This document shows, one piece after another, positions 25,101-47,226 of a DNA stretch of 64,000 nt. The notes under the pieces are model-generated. The model was not told the DNA's origin. It saw only the letters and a program-made list of their open reading frames with translations, and ran no database searches. The position numbers and the translations under genes are program-made. The stretch's first letter is position 1; every line of letters begins with the position of its first letter. The DNA lies in NCBI RefSeq assembly GCF_048771995.1, contig NC_133025.1, forward strand, positions 310,001 through 374,000. Reading direction: 5' to 3'. The stretch comes from Taeniopygia guttata. Its lineage: Eukaryota > Chordata > Aves > Passeriformes > Estrildidae.

Positions 25101-28100
25101 CGCAGCCCCTCGGCCGTGCCGCGGGTGGGTTGCACAGGCGGGGGTCCCCCCCAGCCTGCCCGCCCCCCCACGCCCGCCGCCGTCCCCGCCGGCCCCGCTA
25201 ATTGGGGGTGACGTGATCCCGTCACCTGCCCTCAATCCCCCTCATTTCCTTAATGGGCCACCTGCGCCCCCTCCCCCCCCCCCCCCCCCTCCAGCGCCCC
25301 GCCCCCACCCGGCACCCCCCGGCACCCCCACGCCGCGGTGGGAACTCGGCGGGACCCCACGGCCCCCGGCTGCGACCCCCACTCCTGCCTGGGGCAGGGG
25401 GTTCCTGTCCCTCCGGCCCCCTTTGCACGGGGGTCCCTGTCCCGTGGGGGTCCCTGTACCTGGCGTGTCCCCATTCAGTGGGTCCCTGTCCCGCGGGGTG
25501 TCCCCGTGCCCGTGGGTCCCCATTCAGTGGGGTCCCCATTCCGTGGGTCCCTGTCCCGCGGGGCTCCCTGGACCCCGGGGCTGTCCCCTGCCGTGGGGGT
25601 CCCTGTCCCCTCGGTGCCCCCAGCAGGTTTTGGGGCTTTGCCGCAGGAGATGAACACGCGGGAGCGGTTCAACGCCTCGGCCCGGGTGCGGGTCAATGTC
25701 CTGGACGGGGATGACCAGTACCCCCAGTTCCTGCCCTGCACCCCCCGCGCCCCCCACAGCCCCCTCGTCTGCACCAGCCCCGTCTACACCGCCAACGTCA
25801 CCGAGGGCCAGCTCCAGGTGCGACACGGGGCCCTGGGGACACCGCGGGGGTCGGGGGGGCCCGCGGGGCTCGGCCGGACACCCCCGTGTCCCCTCCTTGT
25901 CCCCAGGGGGGTCCCCTGAGCTTCAGCCCCGGCGCCGTCTATGCCGAGGACGGGGACAGGGGGCTGCGGGCGGCCATCACCTACTCCCTGCTGGCAGGTA
26001 GCGGGGCCGGGGGACACGGGGACACGGGGGGACACAGCGGCAGCGACACACAGACACGGGAGGGCAGGGGGTGGGGACACGGGGACACAGGCACAGACGC
26101 GTGGGCAGGAACACAGCGACACCACAGCAGGGACACAGATGTGCCAGGACACGGGGACAGGGATGTGCTGGGCGGGGACATGGGGGGGCGGGGGCGGCCA
26201 TGGTGCCCGGGGGGGGTCCCAGGGCCGCCCTGTGCCCCCAGACCCTGCCACTGCCGGGGGTCTCCCTACGGTGGGGGTGTCTGTGCTGAGGGGGGGTCCA
26301 AGTCAGCACAATCCCATTGCCAGATCCACTGGGGCAAATTGAATAAAGGGATTGAGCTGCGGGGGCCCTAATCCCCCCTCCGGCTCGGGGGGCCGGTGGG
26401 GGGTGGGTGTCAACCCCTGGTGCACCCAAGGGTGCTCCAGCACCAGAGGAGTTAAACCTTCTCCATACTGGGGTTCAAAGGGTTAATACCGCCCCCCCCC
26501 CCTCAAAATAAGAGGGGTCCTCCCCGCCGTGAAGGTCCAGGAATGGACGGGGGAGGGGACAGCAGGGACATCCCTCAGGGCTGCCCCGGGAGTTTCCCAC
26601 AGTGCCCCGGGGCAGGAGGCAGGTGGGGGGCCCGGGGGGGGTCTCGGGGGGTCGGTCCCCATCTCTGTGCCCCCCCAGGCCAGGAGAGCAGCAGGTTCCA
26701 CATCGACAACGTGACCGGGGCCATTACGCTGCTGCGGGCGGTGGAGAGCAGCCGGCAGACCCCCGAGATCTGCCTCAGCGTCATGGTGGGCGGGGGTCGG
26801 GGGTCGGGCTGGGGCGGCAGGGACACGGGGGGCCCGGGGTGGTGGGAGCTGCCCGGGGCGCTCCGGGAACCCCCCACGGGTGCAGGGAGCTGGTGGCGGT
26901 GAGTGAGTGACACCCGGGTGTCCCGCGTGTCCCTCCACGCCCCGCGCCCCCCAGGCCTCGCAGGTGAACGACCCCTCCAAGTACGCGGTGGCGCGGGCGC
27001 TGGTGCGGGTGCTGGCCCCGAACCGGCACCCGCCGCGCTTCCCCCGCGCCCGGTACCGCGCCTTCGTGCCCGCGGGCCCGCGCCGCGCCGCGCTGCTGCT
27101 CACCTTCGGCGGGCAGGCGCTCGTCCTGCGCGCACACGACCCCGACTTCCCCGAGGTGAGCGGGAGCGGGGCCGCGGGGCGGGAGCGGGGCAGGTGGGGG
27201 GCAGGCAGGGGTGCAGGTGGGATGCAGGCAGGGATGCAGGTAGGGATGCAGGTGGGATGCAGGCAGGGATGCAGGTGGGATGCCGGTGGGATACCGGTGG
27301 GATGCAGGCAAGGATGCAGGCAGGGATGCAGGTGGGATACAGGTGGGATGCAGGTGGATGCAGGTGGGATACAGGCAGGGATGCAGGGGGATGCAGGTGG
27401 GATACAGGCAGGGATGCAGGCAGGGATGAAGGTGGGATGAAGGCGGGATACAGGCAGGGATGCAGGTGGGGTGCAGGTAGATGCAGGTAGGGATGACAGA
27501 CGCAGGGAGAGGTGTGGGCAGCACTCAGGTGCCGGGTGAGGGTGGGTGCGGGCAGGAGCTGACCCCCCCCGCAGGGGGTGAATCCCCATGTGCGCTACAC
27601 CCTGAGCCACGGCGCCAACCAGAGCCAGCAGCTCTTCCAGGTGATGCCCAACGGGCTCCTGGTGGCCCAGGCGGATCAGCTGCGACCCGGGCAGAGCCAC
27701 CGCCTGCAGGTCAGCGTGGGGGGCCGCAGGGGGAAGGGGGACGTGGGGGGCTAGGGAGGATTAGGGGGCACGGGGAGCAGGGGCACGTGGGAGTACGGGA
27801 GGATTGGGGGCACTGGGTGGGCACGGTGGAGGTTGTGGGTACCAGCGGGGCACTAAGGGCTGCGTGGTGCCGCAGAGGGGACACGGGGCGGGACAGAGGG
27901 GACACTGAGGCTTGGGGGCACCTCCGTGTGCCCTTGTGTGTCCCCCCGGTGCCGCAGCCGTGTCCCCGCCTGGCCCCTGTGCTCACCGTGTCCCCTCCGT
28001 GCCCCTTCCCCGGCAGGTGCTGGCGCGGGACGAGGAATCGGGCGAGACCTCCAACACCACGGTGGAGCTGGAGGTGCTGTGGCCGGGGCAGGCGGGTACG

Positions 28101-30068
28101 GAGGAGGGGGATCCCCCCAGAAACCCCCCAGGGACCCCTCCGTGACCCTCCCCATCCCCGCGGCACTGGGACACCCCCCAGGACACCCACCCCAGCGATG
28201 GGGTGTCCCCAGAGCCCCGCCCGGTGGAGAGGGACCCCCGGCTCTGTATTCCCCCCCCTCCCCCGTGATGGATTTTCCCCAGGCTCCCACGGTGGCGGGG
28301 TCCCCCCGCGGCCGCCCCGGACCGTGATGGGGTCCCCCATCCCGGAGCCCCCGGGATGTGCCGGGCTCTGTCCCCGCGCTGCCCCCGGCCGGTGTCCCCC
28401 CGCTGACGCGTCCCCTCTGTCGCGCAGCCCCGCGGGACCCCTCGGAGCCGCCCGGCGGGCGCGGGCTGCCGGCGGGGGCGGTGGCGGGGGCGGCGGGGGC
28501 GCTGCTCCTGCTCGGGGCCGCGCTCCTGCTGGCGCTCCTGGCGCTGCGGGCGCGGCGGCGGCGGCGGCGGCAGCAGCGCACGGCGGACCGGGCGGCGCTC
28601 GCCATCGAGAAGCACCCCAACGTGGTAGGGGCCCCCCAGCCCCCGGGCACCCCCCAGCCCCCGGGCACCGCCCCCCGGAGCCCCCCGACACCCTCCTGCG
28701 ACCCCCTCCCCGACCCCTAAAGCTCCCGCACGCCCGGCCCGCCTCAAGCCCCGCAAAGCCCCGCACCCCCGTCCCTCCCCCGGGTCAGGGAGGGGGGCCC
28801 CGGGTCAAGGGGGGCGCTGCGGCATCGGGGACCCTCCAGTGGGGGGATAGGGGGTCCCCTGTTTCGGAGGGGCTGGGAAGGAAGGGGGTCTCTCGGGTCG
28901 GGGGGCTGTGGGATTGGGGTTCTGAGGGTTTGGGGGGGCCGTAGGAAGGCGGTTCGAGGTCTGGGGGGGCTGGAAGGGGGTACCCGGGTCTGGGGGCTGC
29001 GGGAAGGAGGGAGCCCACCCGTGCCTCAGTTTCCCAGCTGACCCCCCCCCCCCCCCCCACCCCCCGTTCCGCTCCACAGAGCCTGAGGTGGTTCCAGCCG
29101 GTGAGTGGGCGGGGAAGGCGGGGACCCCCCAAAAAGTGCTGGGGGGGGAGGGTCATCCTGCTCTGAGCCCCCCCCCAAAAGGGGGATGCGGGGTCTCCTG
29201 TGCCAGGGGGGTCCCATCATAAGGGGTCCCTTTGGGAGGGTCGGGGTGCTGGGGGGTCCCGGGAGGTCCCTGTGCTGGGGAGACATTGGGGTGCTGGGGG
29301 GTCCCACGGCCGGGGTGCTGGGTGGGGGGTGAGGGTCCCTGTGCCTGGGGGGTTCGAGGTGCCCGGGGGGGGCCCACGGGGTGGTTTCTGTGCCAGGCAG
29401 GGCCGGGGGGGTCCCACGGGGTGTCCCCGGTCTGGGCAGGGTTTGGAGCACTGGGGGTCCCCATGGGGGGGGTCCTTGTGCAGGGGGGACCCCACGGGGG
29501 CGGTCGGGGTGCTGGGGGGCTCCCATGGAGGGTCCCCGCGCGGGAGGGGTCCCGTGGGGGGTGTCCGGTGTGGGGGGCGTCCCCTGGCCCCCCTGACCCC
29601 TCTGTCCCTCCGCAGGTCCAGGCCGGCAAGTCCCCCCCGAGCCCCCCCCGGCTCTACTACCCCAACGAGGGCTACAGCGAGGTGGGGGAGGTCCCCCCGC
29701 CGCCGCCCCCGCCCCCGCCGCCGCCCCCGCCGCCAGCCCCCCAAGCGCCCCCCGCCCCCAAAGCCCAGGCCAACTCCGTGGGGCGGCCGGGGGGCGGCTC
29801 GCCCGCGGGGGGATCCCCGGCGGGGTCGCCCCCGGCCCCCCGCGTCCCCAGCCCCGGCGCCCCCCGCGCCCCCAGCCCCGGCGCGGTGCCGGGGGGGCCC
29901 GCGGAGGCGAGGGGCAGCCCCGGGGCCGGGGGGCGGCGGGGGGGCGCGCTGGGGGCGCTGCCGGCGCTGCAGGAGGAGAGCGAGGAGAGCCTGGAGGAGG
30001 CGGCGGGCGGCGACCCCCGGGTGCCCCCCCCGCTGCTGCAGCTGCTCGAGGACTCCATCGAGTGCTGA
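22152..30068 (+). CDS. Cadherin-related transmembrane protein, CDHR5-like
   Basis: Single-pass protein with four cadherin repeats. Fifteen exons with consistent phases: 22152-22212, 22707-22933, 23807-23866, 23945-24037, 24545-24631, 24702-24812, 25647-25817, 25907-25997, 26679-26785, 26955-27155, 27575-27709, 28017-28095, 28428-28624, 29080-29100 and 29616-30068; 697 residues. Signal peptide about 1-21. Repeat 1 ends with NENDNRPHF (about 134). Repeat 2 ends with QFLPC (about 245), followed by a segment with VYAEDGDRG. Repeat 3 ends with HPPRFP, and repeat 4 near 474. A transmembrane helix (about 486-509) is followed by an Arg cluster and a Pro-rich tail ending LLEDSIEC. FLPCT and YAEDGDRG occur at the same places in human CDHR5, an intermicrovillar-adhesion protein, but the mucin repeats are absent. 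Exon 14 is a 21-nt microexon. Whether this is CDHR5 itself or a paralogue is open. Confidence 0.88.
23010..23650. repeat. Minisatellite, CATCCCACACCCACCTGTGTC unit, intron 2 of CDHR5-like
   Basis: Imperfect tandem copies of CCCACACCCACCTGTGTCC and CCATCCCGTGTC, period about 10-27 bp. Confidence 0.9.
24160..24230. repeat. 12-bp repeat GGGGACAGGGAT
   Basis: Six or so direct copies in intron 4 of the CDHR5-like gene. Confidence 0.85.
25195..25260. promoter_or_regulatory. Candidate intronic element with CRE-like palindrome
   Basis: In intron 6 of the CDHR5-like gene, GCTAATTGGGGGTGACGTG followed by ATCCCGTCACCTG pairs a TAATTG homeodomain core with TGACG...CGTCA half-sites around a 6-bp centre. 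CTTAATGGG follows. It stands out as non-repetitive in a repeat-rich intron. Function is inference. Confidence 0.3.
27190..27500. repeat. Minisatellite GGGATGCAGGTG/GGGATGCAGGCA
   Basis: About 22 copies of a 10-14 bp unit in intron 10 of the CDHR5-like gene. Confidence 0.95.
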
Positions 30069-30073
30069 GCGGG

Positions 30074-30079
30074 AATAAA
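30074..30079 (+). terminator. Polyadenylation signal AATAAA of the CDHR5-like gene
   Basis: AATAAA starts six bases after the TGA stop, so the 3' UTR should be only about 20-35 nt. No other AATAAA follows before the repeat array. Confidence 0.75.
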
Positions 30080-30114
30080 GAGCCGCAGCGGCACGGCTGG
30101 AGCTGGGCGCGCCG

Positions 30115-30635
30115 GGGGCACGGGGGGCCACGGGGGGGGCACTGGGGGTCATTGGGGGGGCACGGGGGGGCACTGGGGGGCACTGGGGTTCATTGGAGGG
30201 CACTGGGGGGGCACTGGGGGGGCACTGGGGGGGCACTGGGAGGCACTGGGGGGGCACTGGGGGGGTACTGGGGGGTCACTGGTTCGCACTGGGGGGGGCA
30301 CTGGGGGGCACTGGCAGTCACTGAGGGGCACTGGGGGTCACTGGGGGGCACTGGGGGGTCCCTGGTTCGCACTGGGGGTCACTGGGGGGGTCACTGGTTC
30401 AAACTGGGGTCACTGGGGGGGGGGTCACTGGTTCAAACTGGGGTCACTGAGGGGGGGTCACTGGTTCGCACTGGGGGTCACTGGGGGGGCACTGGCAGTC
30501 CCTGGTTCACACTGGGGGTCACTGGGGGGTCCCTGGTTCACACTGGGGGTCAATGGGGGGGGTCACTGGTTCAAACTGGGGGTCACTGGGGGGGTCACTG
30601 GTTCAAACTGGGGTCACTGGGGGTCACCGGGCCAT
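30115..30635. repeat. Minisatellite GGGGGGCACTGGGGGTCACTGG
   Basis: About 35 short units of GGGGGTCACTGG and GGTTCACACTGG type, starting right after the CDHR5-like polyadenylation site. Confidence 0.95.
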
Positions 30636-30639
30636 CCTG

Positions 30640-31805
30640 GGGTTCCCGCTCTCCCCGCGCCCCCGCTCGCATTTGGGCGTTTCCCGCGTTCCCGTGGCCC
30701 CGCCCACAGGGGCGGAGCTTCTCTCTGACCACGCCCCTTAAAGGCGCCGCGTCCCTTACGTGGCCCTGCCCCACGAGGGGGCCGTGGGGTCCCCGTGCCC
30801 CGCGTGGGGTTTGGGTGCCGCGGGGTCCCTGGGGGTCCCCTGGGGGTGCCGTGGGGATCCCCTGGGGTGCCCTTCCCCCACGCGTGACCCCGTGGTTGTG
30901 GGCGGCCCCCGCTAAGAGGCTTGAGCGGGAGTTTGTCGCTAATCCCCGGGGTCACCGGCACCGGCGGGTCACCTCCGGCGGTGGCACCGGCACCGCGACA
31001 CCGCCACGGGGGCGCTGGGGCGTGGGGGACAGCGGGGTGCGCTGGGAACACTGGGGGCGTGCGAACTGGGCTGTACTGGGAGCACTGGGCTGTACTGGGG
31101 GCACTGGGCTGTACTGGGGGCACTGGGCTGTACTGGGGGCGCTGGGAGCGCGCGAACTGCTGTGTACTGGGACATACTGGGGCGTGCTGGGAGAACTGGG
31201 TGCTTTGGGAGCACTGGGAGCGCCGTGCGCAATGCGCTGTACTGGGCCACGCTCGGACAGCTGGGTTATACTGGTTCATACTGGGAGCGCTGGGCGGAGC
31301 AGCACCGCCCCCCCATTACCTTCCTGCCCCTCCCCCGCCCCCTCGCCCCCTCCCAAATCCCCCCTTAATCCGGCCGCGATAATCCCCGGCAGCTGCCGCG
31401 GCTGCAAAAGGCCCGGGGGGGGCGGGGGGGCACACAGGCTGCGACCCCCGAGCCCCCCGCGACCCCCGCGTGTCGCGCTCCCACGCGTGTCCCCCTGCGC
31501 CGCTCGGGAGGGGCTGGAAGTGCGACCCCCCCCACGGGGGTGTGGGGAGAGGGCGGAGGGGCGGCCAGTGGGGGTCGCGGGGGGGACCCCCCCATGCGTG
31601 ACCTCCGCTCTGTGACCTCCCCCGAACGTGGGCCGCACCCCCGCTGCCCCGTGCCTCAGTTTCCCCCGTGTCCCGACCGAACCCCACGGGGTGGGCGGAG
31701 CCGAGGGCGCGGTGCCGCCCCCCCGTGCCCCCTCCCACGGCACCGGGTCCCGCCGGCAGCGGCACCCACGGACCCCCGCGGGAACCCCCGGGACCCCCCC
31801 GCGCC
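30640..31805 (+). promoter_or_regulatory. Putative IMPDH1 promoter region with TAATCC cluster
   Basis: Non-repetitive islands flank a short CTGTACTGGGGGCACTGGG minisatellite (31050-31290). They contain GC boxes (ACCACGCCCC near 30729) and three TAATCC cores at 30940-30945, 31366-31371 and 31380-31385; the last is followed by GGCAGCTGCC. TAATCC is the known core of OTX2/CRX-type homeodomains. It lies 0.4-0.9 kb upstream of the first IMPDH1 start codon. Confidence 0.45.
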
Positions 31806-44036
<12,231 letters not shown>

Positions 44037-44589
44037 TGCTGCACGGGCACCCCGCCATGGGGGCACCCCGCCATTGGGGGCACCCCACAATGGGGGCACC
44101 CCCAAACCCCCGAGCACAGGGGCTGCGGGCACCTCGGAAACCCTCCCGGAACTGGGGTTGCGGGGAGCCCCCAAACCCCCCCGGGGCACCACAGGCGAGG
44201 GGGATCCCCAGAGCCCCCAGAAATGGGGGTGCAGGGACCCCCCTAAAGTCCCCGGGGCACCACGAGGCTGCGGGGACCTCCCCGGCCTCTCCAGAGAGGG
44301 GGACACAGGGACCCCACAACCCCCCAGTGGCGCGGGGACCCCCTGAACCCCGCGGGGACCCCAGACCCTCCCTGGCCCTGGGGAGCTTGCAGGGCCGTGT
44401 CCCCCTGTCCCCCGAGTGGGGATGGGGGGACCCCCGCAGCCTCCAGGGGACCCCCAGAACTGCAGGGACCTCCCCAGCGTCCCGGGGGACCCCACAGCAT
44501 CCCGGGGGACCCCACAGCGTCCCGGGGGACCCCACGGGCCTGTGGCCTCCCGGTCTGGGGGAACCCCGGACTCGCTGAGTCCAGGGGTG

Positions 44590-44595
44590 AATAAA
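44590..44595 (+). terminator. IMPDH1: IMPDH1 polyadenylation signal AATAAA
   Basis: First AATAAA after the last IMPDH1 exon, about 550-630 bp beyond either stop. The 3' UTR before it includes a CCCACAGCGTCCCGGGGGAC repeat (44480-44545). Confidence 0.75.
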
Positions 44596-44624
44596 GGCTT
44601 GGAGCATCGGAGCCTGGCGTGTCC

Positions 44625-45070
44625 CTGGCCCCGGGCTGGCCCCGGGCTGTCCCCGCTCCTGTCCCCGGGCTGTCCCCGGCCCTGTCCCCTCTCCTGTCCC
44701 CGCTCCTGTCCCCACTCCTGTCCTCACTCCTGTCCATGGTCCTGTCCCCGCTCCTGTCCCCTCTCCTGTCCCCGCTCCTGTCCCCGGGCTGTCCCCGGCC
44801 CTGTCCATGGTCCTGTCCCCTGTCCCCGCCTTTGTCCCCCCCACCCTGTCCCCGTCCTTGGCCCTGTCCACGGTGCTGTCCCCGGCCTGGCCCAGGCATG
44901 TCCCTGTCCCTGCCGGTGGCACCGGGACCGGGGCGCACACGTGGCACCAGGAGGGCACACGCCGTGACACGCGTGGCACACACGGCACGGGTGGCACACA
45001 TGGCACGGGTGGCACACATGGCACGGGTGGCACACATGGCACGGGTGGCACACACGGCACGGGTGACAAA
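44625..45070. repeat. CTGTCCCCGCTCCTGTCCCC and GGCACGGGTGGCACACAT arrays
   Basis: Two adjacent arrays, 44625-44895 (about 12-20 bp units) and 44945-45070 (18-bp units), lie between IMPDH1 and PRRT4. Confidence 0.9.
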
Positions 45071-45479
45071 GGCTGGGACACACCTGGGACCCCCCACAGG
45101 TGGCAGCACCCAAATACGGGACCCCAAATGTGGCACCGTCCCAGAAGTGAGACCACCCCCCCAAACTGTGGGACACCCCCCAAAATCCGGGACAAGGCCC
45201 CAAATGCAGGATATTCCCCCCGACAAATGGGGGACCCCTCCCCTATGGGGGGCACCCCAAACGTGGGAGGACCTCCCAAAAGCGAGACCCCTTCAGATGT
45301 GGGACAGCCCCCCAAGTGCGGGACCCCCAAGTGCGGGACCCCCAAGTGCGGGACCACTTCTACCTGTGGGACCCCCCCGCTTTGTGAACCCACACCTGAG
45401 CGCCCCCCCCCCCCATCCAGGAGGGGACCCCTCAATCCTGGGAGCCCCCCGGGTGTGGGGCACCCCCAAACCCGCCGGG

Positions 45480-46110
45480 TCCCGGTGCCGGGGGGGCGGG
45501 GGGAGCCGGGGGGCGCGGGGGGTGGGAGGAGGAGGAGGAGGAGGAGGAGGAGGAGGAGGAGGAGTGGGGGGGGGGCTCGGCCCGCCCCTCCCGCCGCTGC
45601 CGCCGCCGGGGCCGGGCCGGGGCTGGAGCCGCCGCCGCCGAGGCCGGTGGGTGCGGGGGGCGGGGGTGGGTTTGGGGGTGCCCGGGGTGGGGGCAGCCCC
45701 CGCCCGGGCGGGCTCGGGGCGATGCCGAGCCGGGGCTGGGGGCGCGGGGAGCTCGGGGGTGCGGGTTTGGGGTGCGGGTTTGGGGGTACGGGGGGGGCGC
45801 GGATGGCGAGGTGGCGGCTGCGGGGGGAGGGGGCGAGCGGGGTTTGGGGGTGTGGGGTCCCCGCGTTTGGAGGCGAGGGGGGGCCGGGTGCGGGGCCCGG
45901 GGGGGGCGGGGTCGCGGCCGCGGGGCGGGGGTGGCGAGCCGGGGTTCGGGGGGTTCGGGGGGTCCGGGGGGGCCCCCCCAAACCCTGCCGAGCTCCGCGC
46001 CCCCCCCGCGCCGCCCCCGCGTGCGCTGTCCCCACGCACACGCGCTCGCTCGCGCCGTCACGCGCGCGCACACGTGCGCTCCCGCACCCACGCGCGGGAA
46101 AAGGGGAAAA
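45480..46110 (+). promoter_or_regulatory. CpG island, probable PRRT4 promoter and 5' non-coding exon
   Basis: Very CpG-rich. It contains a GGA trinucleotide run (45525-45565), then CGCCGCCGCCGAGGCCG followed by GTGGGTGCGG, a possible donor for a 5' non-coding exon (about 45600-45645) that could splice to the acceptor CTCCACAG just before 47219. A second CpG-dense block with ACGCGCGCACAC lies at 46025-46100. The transcription start is not determined. Confidence 0.45.
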
Positions 46111-47218
46111 GGGGGGGGGGCTACGGGGGGGGGCTCGGGGGGTCCGGGGGTGCGGGGTTTGGGGTGTGGGGTCGGGGGCGCGGGGGCGGCACGGGGAGCG
46201 CGGGGTGTGGGGGGCACAGGTGGGGTGTGCGTGGGACTGTGGGGGCGCTGCGGGGGGCGCAGGGGGTGCGCCCCGGGCCGTGCCCGTGTACCCCCAAACC
46301 CCTCCCGCAACGTCCCTGTCACACGCGTGGGCACAGCGGGAGGGGGCGGGGGGGGCAGGTGCGACCTGCGGGGCACGCGCGGTTGTGACCCACGGGTGAC
46401 ACCGGCGCGGAGTGGGGGAGCCCCCGTGGTCGCGGGGGGGGCTCTTGGGGCCGGCGAGAGCGGGGGTGGTGGTTCCGGGGGGTGGCGGCTGCGGGGGTGG
46501 CGGTTCCGGGGGTGTCCCGCGTGGGGGTGTCCCGTGCGGGGGTGGCAGGGTCGGGGGTGTCCCGTGGGGGGTGTCCCGTGTGGGGGTGGCCGTTCCGGGG
46601 GGCTCGGACACGTTCCGGGGGTGCCGGGCTGTCCTGTGCGGGGGCCGCGGGTCCCCGCGTGTCCCGCGTGTCACTTCGCATCCGTCGTCCCCGCGCCGCC
46701 GCCGCCCTGACGGGCGCGGTGCCGCCCCGCGGCGACAGCCCTGTCACCCCGATTAGCGACCTGGCGCGGGCGGGGGGGCTCCGGGGGAGGGGACACCTCC
46801 GCACGGCCCCGCGGCGGGGGCGGCCCCGCGTGCCCCCCGTCCCCGCGTGCCACCGCGGCGCCCGCGCTGCTCCCGCCCCTGCCGGGGGGGCTCCTGTGTC
46901 CCCACAGGTGCCCCTGTCCCAGATTCGGGGTGCCCCTGTCCCCCCCCCCCGCGCTGCTCCTGTCCTCCCCCGAGGGTCTCCTGTCCCCAGGTGCCCCGGT
47001 GTCCCCCCCGGCTCCTCCCGTCCCTCCCGTGGGGCGCTCCCGCGTGTCCCCGGCCCGTCCTGTCCGTGCCCGCGGGGCGCTCCTGTCCCCCCTCGGAATG
47101 TTCCCCGAATCTTCCCCCGGGGGCTAACGGGGCTCCAGGATGTCATGGGGGGGGGTCCTGGGGTGTCATGGGGGGCTCTGGGGTGCCGGGGGGTGACACC
47201 TCTGCCCCTCTCCACAGC
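46110..47218. other. GC-rich non-coding interval upstream of the PRRT4 start
   Basis: G-rich repeats such as GGGGGTGTCCCGTGTGGGGG (46480-46640), and a GATTAGCGACC motif at about 46752. No exon is recognised. Probably the first intron of PRRT4. Confidence 0.5.
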
Positions 47219-47226
47219 CGCTCCCG

